NCBI GenBank assembly: GCA_013398055.1
Contig: VZRS01015078.1
Span: 62,001-126,000, forward strand
Length of the DNA: 64,000 nucleotides
Direction of reading: 5' to 3'
DNA from: Ifrita kowaldi
Taxonomy: Eukaryota; Chordata; Aves; Passeriformes; Cinclosomatidae
Position 1 is the first letter of the stretch. Every line of letters begins with the position of its first letter. Made by a program: the position numbers and the translations under genes. Positions 63,994 to 64,000 of the stretch are shown in pieces. Below the pieces are notes generated by a model that was not told the DNA's origin, searched no databases, and saw nothing but the letters and a program-made list of their open reading frames with translations.

Positions 63994-64000
63994 TACATTG

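Noticed and set aside
1..64000. CRISPR arrays, bacterial operons, phage or viral genomes
   Set aside because: No regular spacer-repeat array, no long ORFs, no ribosome-binding context. The CR1 tails and CpG-poor AT-rich composition identify vertebrate nuclear DNA.

Overview
This window looks like nuclear DNA from a bird. The main evidence is nine 5'-truncated fragments of the LINE CR1 (five on +, four on -). They end in the CR1 tail (GATGATCT...GGTCC..TCCAACC followed by ATTCTATG-like octamers), and several still encode the C-terminal part of the CR1 reverse-transcriptase ORF. CR1 is the dominant retroposon of bird genomes; crocodilian or turtle origin is less likely but cannot be excluded from the sequence. 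The base composition is visibly AT-rich and CpG-poor, with no CpG island, no long ORF (longest 146 codons) and no recognisable host exon. The simplest reading is a gene desert or the inside of a very long intron. Nothing prokaryotic (operons, ribosome binding sites, CRISPR, IS elements) is present.

Layout. 0-14 kb: a CR1 at 0.9-1.5 kb with an internal deletion and a dead RT active site, an A/T-only run near 3.6 kb, a possible noncoding terminal exon near 5.6 kb, otherwise unremarkable sequence. 13.7-23.1 kb: three CR1 tails, a perfect 563-bp direct duplication split by a single N (15440-16566, almost certainly an assembly error), an everted nuclear-receptor repeat at 16.85 kb and a TA/TATG microsatellite at 21.8 kb. 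23-39 kb: two CR1 tails, polypurine tracts and long unremarkable stretches. 39.0-39.9 kb: palindromes, homeodomain-like sites and two overlapping octamers next to a CR1. 40-50 kb: a possible spliced terminal exon at 41.9 kb, a probable ancient tRNA-derived MIR-like SINE at 45.6-45.7 kb, a CR1 tail at 46.5 kb and an inverted repeat at 47.5 kb. 50-64 kb: a 34-bp tandem duplication, a possible LTR fragment at 52.1-52.6 kb, a near-perfect p53-family element at 59.2 kb, a cysteine-rich exon-like segment at 61.5 kb, and a well-preserved CR1 at the right edge.

No protein-coding gene is annotated because none can be supported: ORF lengths are what chance gives in AT-rich DNA, and no ORF outside CR1 resembles a known family convincingly. 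No new biological system was found. The items most worth checking are the duplication artefact, the p53-like palindrome, the ER6 element, the octamer cluster and the cysteine-rich exon candidate.
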